The notes beneath the pieces were generated by a model. That model searched no databases, was not told the origin of the DNA, and saw only the letters and a program-made list of their open reading frames with translations. Positions 26,161 to 35,497 of a DNA stretch of 64,000 nucleotides are shown here, piece after piece (position 1 is the first letter of the stretch; every line of letters begins with the position of its first letter). The stretch is from contig NZ_OY781882.1 in the NCBI RefSeq assembly GCF_963677125.1, positions 2,054,501 to 2,118,500 on the forward strand, in the 5' to 3' direction. This DNA comes from an uncultured Desulfobacter sp. (lineage in GTDB: Bacteria; Desulfobacterota; Desulfobacteria; Desulfobacterales; Desulfobacteraceae). The translations under genes and the position numbers were made by a program.

Positions 26161-26481
26161 ATGATGAACTATAATGATATTGTTAAGGCCAAAGACCTGT
26201 TGAACCTGCCTGAACGGGCAACAATGGAAGAAATTAAATCAAATTACAGACAACTGATCATGCAGTGGCATCCGGATAAATGCCCAGACAATAATGAAAA
26301 ATGCACTGAAATGACAAAAAAGCTGACCGCTGCATATCAAACGATTCGTCAGTACTGCAATCAATATAAATATTCTTTTACACAAGAAGAGCTCAAACAA
26401 TATTTATCAGCTGAAGAGTGGTGGTTTGACAGGTTTGGCCATGATCCTTTATGGGGAAAGACAAAAAAGCCTAAAATATAG
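26161..26481 (+). CDS. Short J-domain protein
   Basis: A 106-residue protein with an N-terminal J domain: AKDLLNLPERATMEEIKSNY, then the HPD motif in MQWHPDKCPDNNEKC and an AYQTIRQYCNQYKYSF helix. It lacks the zinc-finger and substrate-binding domains of DnaJ, so it would only recruit and stimulate an Hsp70 for an unknown client. The C-terminus is short and aromatic (EEWWFDRFGHDPLWGK). It is followed after 16 bp by a DUF6122 membrane protein and is likely co-transcribed with it. Confidence 0.85.
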   Translation: MMNYNDIVKAKDLLNLPERATMEEIKSNYRQLIMQWHPDKCPDNNEKCTEMTKKLTAAYQTIRQYCNQYKYSFTQEELKQYLSAEEWWFDRFGHDPLWGKTKKPKI

Positions 26482-26497
26482 TTAAGGTAACAATAGA

Positions 26498-26836
26498 ATG
26501 CTGCATACTTTACAACAGATAACTCATTACAGCTTACATTTGGCTTTTCCTGGACTGATTGCCTGGGTATTTTTTAGAGATGATTGGAAAAAAGCATGGC
26601 TAATCATGCTTGCTACGATGCTTGTAGATTTAGACCATTTATTGGCTGACCCGATATTTGATCCCACGAGATGTGGAATAGGGTTTCATCCTCTGCATTC
26701 TTACTATGCAATTGCTGTTTATTTCCTGCTCTTTTTCTTTTCCAGGGCAAAAACAATCAAAATATTGTCGATTGGATTACTTTTCCATATGTTCACGGAT
26801 TACCAAGATTGTCTTTGGATGAAATTAAAAATTTAG
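26498..26836 (+). CDS. DUF6122-family membrane protein
   Basis: A 112-residue hydrophobic protein with about three membrane segments. It has conserved histidine and aspartate positions (THYSLHLAFPG, LVDLDHLLADPIFDPTRC, GIGFHPLHSYYA), which I recall as the DUF6122 signature. The HxxLH and LDxDHLL arrangement resembles membrane metal-dependent hydrolases, which is inference. It sits 16 bp after the J-domain gene. Function is unknown. Confidence 0.75.
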   Translation: MLHTLQQITHYSLHLAFPGLIAWVFFRDDWKKAWLIMLATMLVDLDHLLADPIFDPTRCGIGFHPLHSYYAIAVYFLLFFFSRAKTIKILSIGLLFHMFTDYQDCLWMKLKI

Positions 26837-26990
26837 ACAGACGCAACAGGTATTGATTATGCGTTCCTGAAAGATACAGGGATTGTTGCAATTAAGGCAA
26901 ACAAAAAAATTAATTATTGTCGTTAACAGAAGTGTTTACTATAAACACGTCCGATTAAACAATGTTGAGAACAGAACAGAGAGGTTTTCC

Positions 26991-27830
26991 TTGTACATAC
27001 TTTGCCTGAATTGCGATGATCGTCCGGGAATTGTTGCCGCGGTTGCAAACGCGTTGTGTAATTCAAATTGTAATATTGAAGAATCTTCACAGTTTGACGA
27101 TCCATATTCCAACCAGTTTTTTATGCGCGTTATGTTTTCTGCCGTAACCGAAGGGGCGGCAGGAAAGTTTAAAACCATGTTTGACCCTGTATCCAAGGAA
27201 TTCGACATGAATTGGTATTTAAGAAAAATGGATGAGCCGATCAAAACCCTTATTCTGGTATCGAAAGATGATCATTGCCTGAACGATATTATCTATCGAT
27301 GGCGAACAAAGCACCTTAACATTGAAATAGTAGGGGTAGTCTCAAATCATAAAATAAACCGTGAGCTTTGTGAACAATTCGGGCTTAAGTTTTATTATGT
27401 ACCCACCCAGGACGTTGATAAAAATAAGGTTGATGAGCAGCATTTCAGGATTATCGAGGAAACGGATACGGAACTCATTGTGCTTGCGCGCTATATGCAG
27501 ATTCTTTCCGAGAATATGTGCGATAGATATGCCGGGCGGGTGATTAATATTCATCACTCATTCCTACCTGGCTTTAAAGGCGCAAAACCTTATCATCAGG
27601 CGTATGAGAGGGGTGTAAAGCTTATCGGGGCGACCGCTCATTTTGTAACGAAGAGTCTTGATGAAGGGCCGATTATAGAGCAGGACGTCATGCGTATTGA
27701 TCACCGGGATTGCCCCAAAAAATTACAAATTCGAGGACAGGATACTGAAGCCAGAGTCCTCGCCCGCGCGATGGAAATGTATACTGAAAGACGGATATTC
27801 CTGCACGGGAGTAGAACGGTTATTTTGTAG
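26991..27830 (+). CDS. purU: Formyltetrahydrofolate deformylase PurU
   Basis: A 279-residue enzyme that hydrolyses 10-formyltetrahydrofolate to formate and tetrahydrofolate. Residues 1-80 form an ACT regulatory domain (CDDRPGIVAAVANALCNSNCNIEESSQF region). Residues 85-279 form the formyltransferase fold with VINIHHSFLPGFKGAKPY and HFVTKSLDEGPIIEQDV, which hold the catalytic Asn, His and Asp. The TTG start at 26991 is proposed because GAGAGG precedes it and the length then equals the usual 280 residues; an open frame reaches back to 26883. Formate release would tie one-carbon metabolism to the histidine-degradation genes elsewhere in the window, but there is no operon link. Confidence 0.88.
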   Translation: MYILCLNCDDRPGIVAAVANALCNSNCNIEESSQFDDPYSNQFFMRVMFSAVTEGAAGKFKTMFDPVSKEFDMNWYLRKMDEPIKTLILVSKDDHCLNDIIYRWRTKHLNIEIVGVVSNHKINRELCEQFGLKFYYVPTQDVDKNKVDEQHFRIIEETDTELIVLARYMQILSENMCDRYAGRVINIHHSFLPGFKGAKPYHQAYERGVKLIGATAHFVTKSLDEGPIIEQDVMRIDHRDCPKKLQIRGQDTEARVLARAMEMYTERRIFLHGSRTVIL

Positions 27831-28065
27831 TTTTGATATTTGTTCAGCTATACTTCATTTGAATAATCATAATTGACTGGCATAATCATCAATATTTTAT
27901 TACTTTTTTTACCCACCGTTTAGATAGTTAAGTATCGAATACCACTCCATTTTGCACCCGAAAAATCATAACACCCTGTATATAAAGACTTTTATATAAT
28001 GGCATTTATATTGCATTCAAACCATTAAGAATAAAAAATTTGATATTTAAACCAGGAGGTTAAAG

Positions 28066-28233
28066 TTGAAAACAGTTCTTTTTTTAATTATTGTAACAGC
28101 TTGTATCCTTACATCCTCGTTAGCATTTGCAGATGTCATTTCTTATACCCGGGCAAGTTTTAATTTCTCTTCTATGATAGGGCTAGGCCTTTGTCTTCTG
28201 GGCCTTGCAAAATTCGGCAGTAAAAGCACCTAA
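28066..28233 (+). CDS. 55-residue secreted mini-protein with a CTERM-like tail
   Basis: A short gene with a TTG start at 28066 and a perfect AGGAGGT five bases upstream. Residues 1-23 form a signal peptide (KTVLFLIIVTACILTSSLAFA). A short middle (DVISYTRASFNFS) follows. The end (SMIGLGLCLLGLAKFGSKST) is hydrophobic with a final basic stretch, resembling the C-terminal tail of PEP-CTERM sorting signals but without the PEP motif. The mature protein is hardly more than its two sorting signals. The 235-bp gap before it is AT-rich with no other gene seen. Function is unknown. Confidence 0.5.
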   Translation: MKTVLFLIIVTACILTSSLAFADVISYTRASFNFSSMIGLGLCLLGLAKFGSKST

Positions 28234-28303
28234 GCCGGTGCAATCAGGTGAGTTGTAGCATTGGAAGAGGAACGTTTCATATATTAAGGAAAATGCAGAC
28301 AAA

Positions 28304-28528
28304 ATGGATACAAAAAAAACACGAATCAAACCTGGAGAAAATTATGAAATATTTTCTGCCAAAGATAGCCCAAGCAATGAGACTATCCACATTTGCTTAA
28401 TCATTGATGAGGACCAGGTGGTTTATAAAAAAATGAGCGAAGAGGAACAAAGCTTATCATATCATATTGGAAGCGTGTATTACTTTAATTTGCTACAGGC
28501 AGGCGGCGTTATTAAAAAAGCGGTATAA
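28304..28528 (+). CDS. Hypothetical 74-residue protein
   Basis: A small acidic protein (MDTKKTRIKPGENYEIFSA at the start, SYHIGSVYYFNLLQAGGVI near the end). I do not recognise it. It has no signal peptide and no membrane segment; alternating hydrophobic residues suggest a small beta fold. It lies between the CTERM-like mini-protein and another small gene. Base composition is low in G and C, as in its neighbours. Confidence 0.5.
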   Translation: MDTKKTRIKPGENYEIFSAKDSPSNETIHICLIIDEDQVVYKKMSEEEQSLSYHIGSVYYFNLLQAGGVIKKAV

Positions 28529-28590
28529 GGCTATCCTGCAGGTCAAACTGATGATAAGTAATTCATAAACATCGTTGATATGGAGGTGTC

Positions 28591-28884
28591 ATGGAAATAA
28601 CAAAAGAGCAAGTTGACCATATCTTTAAACAGACCAAAAACACGGAAGAAGCCTTGATTGCTCTTTATAAACTTATTCTGCCGGACTGGGAGCAAATCAA
28701 AACCTCAAAAGGATTTCCGCTGATCGGTAAAGGCGGCTGGTTGTATATCTGCGAATGTTTTATCAAATTAAGCAAACCCGCAGATAACGGTTTCCCCGGA
28801 TTATGGCTTAACAAAGGTTTTGGTAGCAGCGACTATCTGCCGATGTGGACGGTTGATCTAAGCCATTTTTATCCGGCTTACTAA
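28591..28884 (+). CDS. Hypothetical 97-residue protein
   Basis: A small soluble protein starting MEITKEQVDHIFKQTKNTEE after a strong GGAGGTG. The middle has tryptophan and glycine (LPDWEQIKTSKGFPLIGKGG) and the end is aromatic (MWTVDLSHFYPAY). I do not know a matching family. The ribosome binding site and clean start support a real gene. It converges on tRNA-Leu. Confidence 0.6.
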   Translation: MEITKEQVDHIFKQTKNTEEALIALYKLILPDWEQIKTSKGFPLIGKGGWLYICECFIKLSKPADNGFPGLWLNKGFGSSDYLPMWTVDLSHFYPAY

Positions 28885-28930
28885 AACTAAGCCAAGGCGC
28901 ATAATTGCGGGCACTGTGACCAAAAGCCAA

Positions 28931-28965
28931 AATAAAAAGGCTTCCAGTTGAGCGCCGAAAGCCTT
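28931..28965 (-). terminator. Terminator of tRNA-Leu
   Basis: On the minus strand, AAGGCTT pairs with AAGCCTT around a loop of about 15 bases, followed by TTTATTTT. It begins about 9 bp after the tRNA 3' end. Confidence 0.7.
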
Positions 28966-28973
28966 GATATTCG

Positions 28974-29060
28974 TGGTACCTGGGACGAGAATTGAACTCG
29001 TACACCCTTGCGGGCGAGGGATTTTAAGTCCCTTGCGTCTACCAGTTCCGCCACCCAGGC
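28974..29060 (-). tRNA. tRNA-Leu (anticodon UAA)
   Basis: An 87-nt class II tRNA read leftwards. The acceptor arms GCCTGGG and CCCAGGT pair, with a G-U at the end. The anticodon loop CTTAAAA gives anticodon UAA, for UUA leucine codons. A long variable arm (CGCCCGCAAGGGTG region) and a T-arm with GTTCAATTC are present, and the terminal CCA is encoded. The 240-bp region to its right holds no gene; it carries hairpin family 2 copy D. Confidence 0.96.
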
Positions 29061-29226
29061 ATTTAATAATGTGAAAAATATATTATTGCGCGTGGATTTG
29101 CAAGCCTAAATCCACAGTTCTTCCTTGACACTTAATCATTCTGTATGTTTTAAGCAATTCCATGTGGCGCTTGGAAAGGCACATATAGTTTTATCTGAAA
29201 GCCACACTAAACCGCTGAATTACTTT

Positions 29227-29288
29227 TATAATTTATTTTGGGTTGAGTCTGGGTATCAAGACGCCGGATCAACCTACGTCTGATATAA
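29227..29288. repeat. Dispersed hairpin family 2, copy D (diverged)
   Basis: The segment from TTATTTTGGGTTGA to GATCAACC... and TGATATAAAGG aligns with the other copies. GGGTTGA pairs with TCAACC where other copies have GGGCTGA/TCGGCCC or GGGCCGA/ACGGCCC, so the stem is kept although the bases changed. It ends close to the ribosome binding site of the FmdE gene and would be in its leader RNA. Confidence 0.5.
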
Positions 29289-29300
29289 AGGAAATTTTTT

Positions 29301-29921
29301 ATGCCGGAATTGCCAATGGATAGGCAAAATTTGTTTCAGAAATGCGTTGAATTTCATGGACATTTGTGTCCAGGGCTTGCATTCGGGTTCCAGGCGGCCA
29401 TGGCCGGCATGGATTTTATTTCAGAAACGCGGGCTCAGGACGAAGAAATTGTGGCCATTGTTGAAACAGATGCCTGCGGAACGGATGCGATCCAGGTCAT
29501 TACAGGGTGCACGTTTGGCAAGGGCAATTTCATTTTCAAAAATTACGGAAAGACCGCATTTACCTTTGTGAGCAGAAATTCAGGCAAGGGTGTTCGCATT
29601 GCAAAAAAATACGACCCAGAGCCACTTTTGGGTGCCAGACATCAGGAATTGATACAGTTGATAAGGAAAAATAAAGCCAACGAAGCGGATCATGATGAAT
29701 TCTGGGAGCTTCACAGGATAAAGGCCATGGAAATTCTTGAACAGGCGCCAGAAAACATTTTCACCATCACCGGGATAACGGTACCCATTCCTTCCAAAGC
29801 AAAGATAGAACCGTCGCATCAATGTGACATGTGCAAAGAACCTACCATGGCCTCCAAACTAACCCAAATCGAAGGCTGTTTTTTTTGCCGAGGCTGTATG
29901 GCAGACATGAATCGGCAATAG
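29301..29921 (+). CDS. FmdE-family protein with C-terminal zinc ribbon
   Basis: A 206-residue protein of the FmdE family, named from a protein associated with molybdenum formylmethanofuran dehydrogenase. The N-terminal half has FHGHLCPGLAFGF and DACGTDAIQVITGCTFGKGN, whose Cys and His residues bind metal. The C-terminal 35 residues are a zinc ribbon (CDMCKEP...FFCRGCMAD). In sulfate reducers such proteins occur near molybdenum or tungsten enzymes, but none is encoded here and the role is open. AAAGGAA seven bases before the ATG supports the start. A hairpin of family 2 lies just upstream. Confidence 0.88.
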   Translation: MPELPMDRQNLFQKCVEFHGHLCPGLAFGFQAAMAGMDFISETRAQDEEIVAIVETDACGTDAIQVITGCTFGKGNFIFKNYGKTAFTFVSRNSGKGVRIAKKYDPEPLLGARHQELIQLIRKNKANEADHDEFWELHRIKAMEILEQAPENIFTITGITVPIPSKAKIEPSHQCDMCKEPTMASKLTQIEGCFFCRGCMADMNRQ

Positions 29922-29967
29922 GCCTTAATTCCTAAATTCCTAACTTAACTTAAGGGCAATTTTTCCG

Positions 29968-32900
29968 ATGCAGCGGGCCATTAATTCCATTTTTTTTGAT
30001 AAGCGGGATTACAAACTCATTGAGATTGTAGACTCAGTGTATAGCGAACCCAAAACGCTGGGGTATACGGGCAAGCTACTATATCCTTATTTTCACCCGT
30101 TAGGGATCAAGGAACTTGCAGAATCCAGGGGACTTCGGGCTGCATATTCAATTCTCAATCTCATGGAATCCATTAAAAGCGGTGATATCACAAGCCGCCT
30201 TAAAGCACTGAAAGGCCTTAAGGATGATATTTTAAACACCGTTGGCGGTTCTATACCCAAAAATACATCCAGGGTACTGATGCAGATCATGAAAGACCTA
30301 GTTCGGGCCAAAGGCCAGCCTGAACTTCAGCTTAGGTTGGCCCACGATTTCAGAATTGCAGCATTTGGCAAACCCAGGGTCATCCGACATCTGCTTGACC
30401 AATACCATTTGCTTGAAATGCCCGAAGAGTGGAATCAGATCACATTTGACGACCACGTCCATGATGCCAACACCTCGGGAAGGAAAAGTGCAACACATCT
30501 GATTCTGGATGCCTGGATCAAAGGCATTCGAAGATTGCGTGTGATCTACTATCACTATATTGAACCCAAATGGGCGCTGGAGCTGATTGAATCGGCCAGG
30601 ATTATGGAAATTGATCTGAGAATCGGGATTGAATTCTGGCCCATCCACCGGGACAGATATATCTCTCTTATCTGGGTTTCCAGAGGCCTGCCCAGCATTG
30701 AATCTTTTTTAAGTTTTCTTGCCCAACCCACGGTGATTCAATTCATGGAACAAGGCAAATCCCTTGTCAAGTTCCAGGAAAATTATCTTTATCTTTTGGT
30801 GGATAGATTCAATGCATCAGGACGTATGGCGTTGTCCCGGGATCTTGGGTTTACCATACCGCCTGTGGCGGCTGAACAATTTCTCGATTTTGTCGGACCT
30901 GGTCAAGCAAGCTTTCAATATCTTGGTGAATTTATCCATTCAAAAGCCCTTGAAACCATACAAGCAGAAATTTCACGCCTAAAAAAGGAAGAGGCCGCTC
31001 CGGAAGCCCAGGCGCATGTTAGCCGTCTATCCAAAGCCATGAATGATTTCACGGCCAATGATATCCTTGAGCAATACCTTGATGCCGAGCACTTTTTCAG
31101 CGGCCTTTACGATTATGTAAAAGAAAAAGGGAATGATGCCCCACCAAGGCTTTGTGTTGAATTTTGCATGCTTTTGGACCAAATCGAAGACCTTCTTGAT
31201 GATTTTCGAATTACCCTTAACCTTGACAGGCTCATGCCTGAGGATGTGCTTGAACTGTTATATGAAAGCACCGGCAGAATCGCCAGAATCGAGATTATTA
31301 ATCTAAAAAAATACAATCCTTTGGACAATAAAACCATGCTGCTTGTCAACGAACTTCAGGCAGCCATCAATCAGGGAAGTATTTTAAAATTAAAGCGTAT
31401 TATTTCAAAAATTATCGCAGATGTACAAAAACATGATGCAGATCAAAAACAAGACCGGCTCAAAGCTCTGTCGGAGATCCTCAATGACATCAATGAATTC
31501 AAGCATATGTTTGATGCACGGCCCATCAGACTAAGAATCGGCTCTGACTCCACAGGTAAGCCTGGGCATTACGGTATGGGATTTGCTGTGATCGACACCC
31601 TGCCCTTTAGGGTTCGCCAAAAAATCAGAAAAAAGGACTGTGACAGACTGCGACTTCCTGTCGATGTGAAAACCAGTTTGTGCACCATCACATCACCCCC
31701 CGAGTATATTTCCGATGCGATGGCCTGGATACCTGGAATACGCATGTTATTATCCAGCAGAAAAAAAAAGTGGGTATCTGATTTTTTTTTACTTCACCCG
31801 GCTTCCAAAGGAAACCTGGTTACCCTTGGACGATCGGCTTTAGTGGGACAAAAAAATAATTATTTAAAAGACTTTTATAAAGCTCCCAAATCTGAAAAAT
31901 CTTTTAAATACCTTAATAGTCAGCTTAAAAATTTTTTAAAAGTCTTTACAGGATTTATTCCGGCCCAGCTATGCTTCATGCTGACAAAAGACTGGTGGCT
32001 TCTGGCCTATTTTGGCGCATTGATCTGGTTTGGAATAACGGGCATAAGAAATGTAATTCAATCGGTGATCGGTGGCGGTGGTATCAGAAGGGCATCCCGT
32101 TTAAAATGGAATGACTATGTCAGTTGGGACAGGCTTGCCGATTCTCTTCTGTTCACAGGATTTTCAGTCCCATTGCTGGATTATCTGGTTAAAACTTTGC
32201 TTTTGGACAACACCCTGGGAATTACCATAGATAACGGTCCTGTGATGCTTTATGCTGTCATGGGCCTTGCCAACGGGATCTATCTTTCCACACATAATTT
32301 TTTCAGGGGACTTCCCAAAGGGGCTGTGACGGGCAATTTCTTCAGAAGCATTTTTTCCATTCCTGTTGCCGTTGTGCTCAGTGCAGGGATAGGTGCGGGT
32401 TTAGGCTTTTTAAACGTCCCCAATATTAACGGAATTCTTCAGAAATGGGCGGCCATCATTTCAAAAGGGGCCTCTGATATTGTCGCAGGATTCATTGAAG
32501 CGGCGGCGGACAGATCTGTTTACACGCGTCTTCGAAAACAAAATATTCGTAAAAAAATATCAGAGCTGTTTGAAATTTACTCTAAACTAATCATGCTGTT
32601 TCCTGAAACAGAAGAACTCAATATTTTAGAAAATTCAGACATACTTTTGGATAACAAGAACTCGGAAGTCAGGGATCTGGCGACTCTGATCATCATTAAC
32701 GCCCTGGATCTGTTTTATTTCTGGATGTATCTGCCCCGGGCCCAGAGTTCATTAATCCACGAGGTGTCTGACATGACACCGGAAGAAAAGGCAATATTTT
32801 TCCAGGCCCAGAACATGCTTCGCCATGAACATCATATCAGCAGATTGTTTGTGGACGGGATTCTGGGTACAAATTTTTCCAGGCCTCTCTCTTTCTATCT

Positions 32901-32988
32901 AATCTTATACCCTGCTTATCTTAAGGGCATTGAGAAAGTAAAAGCATCCATCCTGCAGGAAAAATCCGATGAAAGGCCATACTTATAA
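29968..32988 (+). CDS. Large membrane protein with PHP-like motif, unknown function
   Basis: A 1006-residue protein that I cannot assign firmly. Near residue 160 it has DDHVHDANTSGRKSATHLI, which resembles the metal-binding start of PHP/amidohydrolase domains, followed at about 215 by RIGIEFWPIHRDRY, like the next strand of that fold. Residues about 330-520 are rich in charged helices. From about 665 to 815 there are about four hydrophobic segments (WWLLAYFGALIWFGI, LLFTGFSVPLLDYL, MLYAVMGLANGIYL, IPVAVVLSAGIGAGLGFL). The C-terminal 190 residues are soluble and helical. It looks like a membrane-anchored hydrolase. It follows the FmdE gene by 46 bp and may be co-transcribed with it. Confidence 0.6.
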   Translation: MQRAINSIFFDKRDYKLIEIVDSVYSEPKTLGYTGKLLYPYFHPLGIKELAESRGLRAAYSILNLMESIKSGDITSRLKALKGLKDDILNTVGGSIPKNTSRVLMQIMKDLVRAKGQPELQLRLAHDFRIAAFGKPRVIRHLLDQYHLLEMPEEWNQITFDDHVHDANTSGRKSATHLILDAWIKGIRRLRVIYYHYIEPKWALELIESARIMEIDLRIGIEFWPIHRDRYISLIWVSRGLPSIESFLSFLAQPTVIQFMEQGKSLVKFQENYLYLLVDRFNASGRMALSRDLGFTIPPVAAEQFLDFVGPGQASFQYLGEFIHSKALETIQAEISRLKKEEAAPEAQAHVSRLSKAMNDFTANDILEQYLDAEHFFSGLYDYVKEKGNDAPPRLCVEFCMLLDQIEDLLDDFRITLNLDRLMPEDVLELLYESTGRIARIEIINLKKYNPLDNKTMLLVNELQAAINQGSILKLKRIISKIIADVQKHDADQKQDRLKALSEILNDINEFKHMFDARPIRLRIGSDSTGKPGHYGMGFAVIDTLPFRVRQKIRKKDCDRLRLPVDVKTSLCTITSPPEYISDAMAWIPGIRMLLSSRKKKWVSDFFLLHPASKGNLVTLGRSALVGQKNNYLKDFYKAPKSEKSFKYLNSQLKNFLKVFTGFIPAQLCFMLTKDWWLLAYFGALIWFGITGIRNVIQSVIGGGGIRRASRLKWNDYVSWDRLADSLLFTGFSVPLLDYLVKTLLLDNTLGITIDNGPVMLYAVMGLANGIYLSTHNFFRGLPKGAVTGNFFRSIFSIPVAVVLSAGIGAGLGFLNVPNINGILQKWAAIISKGASDIVAGFIEAAADRSVYTRLRKQNIRKKISELFEIYSKLIMLFPETEELNILENSDILLDNKNSEVRDLATLIIINALDLFYFWMYLPRAQSSLIHEVSDMTPEEKAIFFQAQNMLRHEHHISRLFVDGILGTNFSRPLSFYLILYPAYLKGIEKVKASILQEKSDERPYL

Positions 32989-33265
32989 CCTTTCCTTTTT
33001 CGCAAAACGTCAAGACCCCAATTAACTTATGCACTCAAAACATTTGCACATATCATGATGCCCTAAAAATTAACAAAACAGCTTTTGATTTACAATATTT
33101 TTATGTAATATATAGAAATTCATTCTTCAAAATTATTGAATTATAAAGATGTTTGCATATTTTTGTCGTTCATTGATATTTTAGATTCTAATATCAAGTC
33201 ATCTTATCCATAAAAATTTCTAATGAATTTTTTTAGAACTAAAAACGGGGAGGGCCATTTAGACG

Positions 33266-35359
33266 ATGCGGTTTAAAGATTTTAATCTGGGAATTAAACT
33301 TATTTGTTCTTTTCTATCTGTAGGCATTATCCCGTTGGGGGTTCTGGGCGCAGTTTCAATTAATCTGTCAACCAAGGCATTGGAGAGAACAGCATTCAAT
33401 CAACTGGAGGCAGTCAGGGAAATAAAAAAATTTCAAATTGAGAGTTTTTTCCAGGAGAGAATCGGCGATATTAAAGTGCTTGCAAACAATCCGTTCACGA
33501 AAAATGCAGCCAAGGCCTTGGCCCAGGCCTTCAATTCGGCAGGCGGCGTAGCGTCAAACCGTTTTGTCGGCAAAACAGGTGAAATCTATGATGCACCGGC
33601 GTCATATAAACAGGTTCATGATATCTATTTTAAGACGTTCAAACACTACATGGAACAATATGGATATTATGATATTTTCCTGTTAGATCCGGTACATGGA
33701 GACACCTATTTTACCGTCACCAAAGAGGCAGATTTCGGCCAACGCGCACAAGGGATAGATTCGTCTTTGCGTGATGTATGGCAGGCCGCTAAGAATGACA
33801 AAATCAGCATCTCCGACATGCGCAGGTATGCGCCTTCAGCCAACGCACCTGCCCAGTTTCTGGCAGCTCCCATCAAAGACAACGGTAAAACCATAAGCAT
33901 TCTTGCGTTTCAACTCTCCATTGATGCCATCAACAGAATAATGACGGAACGAAGTGGTATGGGCAACACCGGAGAATCTTATCTGGTGGGCAAAGATAAA
34001 CTCATGCGCTCCGATTCATACCTTGATCCGGACAACCATACGGTTGCCACCTCTTTTGCCGATCCGGTAAAAGGGAAAGTGGATACCCAGGCGTCCAGGG
34101 ATGTTATTTCAGGAAAAACCGGAAAAGAACGCATACTTGACTATAACGGCAATCCTGTGTTGTCTGCGTATACGCCAATTAAGGTAGGTGAAATTATTTG
34201 GGGACTTTTAGTTGAAATTGACCAGGCAGAAGCATTCAGTTCCATTCGGTCCATAAAAACCAATATTGCAATCATAGCGCTGATTTCCATTGTTCTAATC
34301 GTCTTGATTGCCATGTTCATTGCCCGTTCTATCACTATTCCCATCAAAAAAGGCGTGACAATGGCACAAAAAATGTCTGACGGCGATTTAACACAGACCC
34401 TTGATATCGACCAAAGAGATGAGATCGGCTTACTTGCCCAGGCATTGAATATGATGTCATCCAATCTTCAAAAAATGTTCCATGACATTATCACAGGCAC
34501 ACAGACTTTGACGGCAGCCTCAACTGAATTGTCGGCCGTTTCCGAGCAAATATCCTCAAATGCTGAAACCACTGCCGGAAAATCAACCAGAGTCTCATCG
34601 GCTGCCCAGGAAATGAACAACAACATAACCCGTGTGGCAACATCCACAGAAGAAATCACGTCTAACATTCAAATGATCGTATCGGCAACCGAAGAGATGA
34701 CGGCAACGATTCAGGAGCTATCCCAAAACACCGCCACTGGAAATGAAACCACATCCAGTGCTGTGGAAAAAGCCAAAACAGTTCTGGATAAAGTTGATGC
34801 ATTGGGTGCCGCCGCCATGGATATCAATAAAGTATCCGATACTATTTCAGAAATTTCAGAGCAGACCAATCTCCTGGCATTAAATGCCACCATTGAAGCG
34901 GCAAGGGCTGGTGAAGCCGGTAAAGGCTTTGCGGTAGTTGCAGGGGAAATAAAAGCATTAGCCCAACAAACCGACCAGGCAACAAAAGAGATCAGTTCCA
35001 AAGTTTCAGGGGTTCAGGCCACCACGGACGACTCGGTAACTGCCATAAAAGATATCGTTGAAATTATTAACGAAATTAATTCGATTGTCAGCTCAGTGGC
35101 CGTGGCTATTGAAGAACAATCCGCCACAACCCAAGAAATTGCTAACAATGTCAGCCATGCGGCACAGGGACTTGACAGCGTCAATGACAGCGTCAATCAG
35201 ACATCTGGTGCGGCCGGAGAGGTCGCCAACGACATCAGTGATGTAAGCAAGGCGACAGATGAAATGAAAACAGGCAGTCAGCATGTTATGACAAGTGCAG
35301 GAGAATTATCAAAACTGGCAGAGGAATTAAAGGCAATGATGGACCGGTTCAAGATTTAA
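33266..35359 (+). CDS. Methyl-accepting chemotaxis protein
   Basis: A 697-residue chemoreceptor. A first membrane helix (about 10-32) is followed by a large periplasmic sensor domain of the Cache type (about 40-325) and a second membrane helix near 333-355 (IAIIALISIVLIVLIAMFIA). A HAMP domain follows, then a long cytoplasmic coiled coil with the conserved tip EQTNLLALNATIEAARAGE. It senses an extracellular ligand that cannot be predicted and signals to CheA through CheW. No CheR-binding pentapeptide is seen at the C-terminus. No other chemotaxis gene is adjacent. The 277-bp AT-rich gap before it shows no other gene. Confidence 0.95.
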   Translation: MRFKDFNLGIKLICSFLSVGIIPLGVLGAVSINLSTKALERTAFNQLEAVREIKKFQIESFFQERIGDIKVLANNPFTKNAAKALAQAFNSAGGVASNRFVGKTGEIYDAPASYKQVHDIYFKTFKHYMEQYGYYDIFLLDPVHGDTYFTVTKEADFGQRAQGIDSSLRDVWQAAKNDKISISDMRRYAPSANAPAQFLAAPIKDNGKTISILAFQLSIDAINRIMTERSGMGNTGESYLVGKDKLMRSDSYLDPDNHTVATSFADPVKGKVDTQASRDVISGKTGKERILDYNGNPVLSAYTPIKVGEIIWGLLVEIDQAEAFSSIRSIKTNIAIIALISIVLIVLIAMFIARSITIPIKKGVTMAQKMSDGDLTQTLDIDQRDEIGLLAQALNMMSSNLQKMFHDIITGTQTLTAASTELSAVSEQISSNAETTAGKSTRVSSAAQEMNNNITRVATSTEEITSNIQMIVSATEEMTATIQELSQNTATGNETTSSAVEKAKTVLDKVDALGAAAMDINKVSDTISEISEQTNLLALNATIEAARAGEAGKGFAVVAGEIKALAQQTDQATKEISSKVSGVQATTDDSVTAIKDIVEIINEINSIVSSVAVAIEEQSATTQEIANNVSHAAQGLDSVNDSVNQTSGAAGEVANDISDVSKATDEMKTGSQHVMTSAGELSKLAEELKAMMDRFKI

Positions 35360-35497
35360 ATACAGTCTATGGATTATGGGGTATTCAAATCAATATGTTT
35401 TTTTGCCGGTACCTGAATTATGCTTGAAAAGAACAGCCCAGTTGTCATATAATATTTTTTTTAATAATAATGGCTTATTTATTTTAAGGATAAATCA

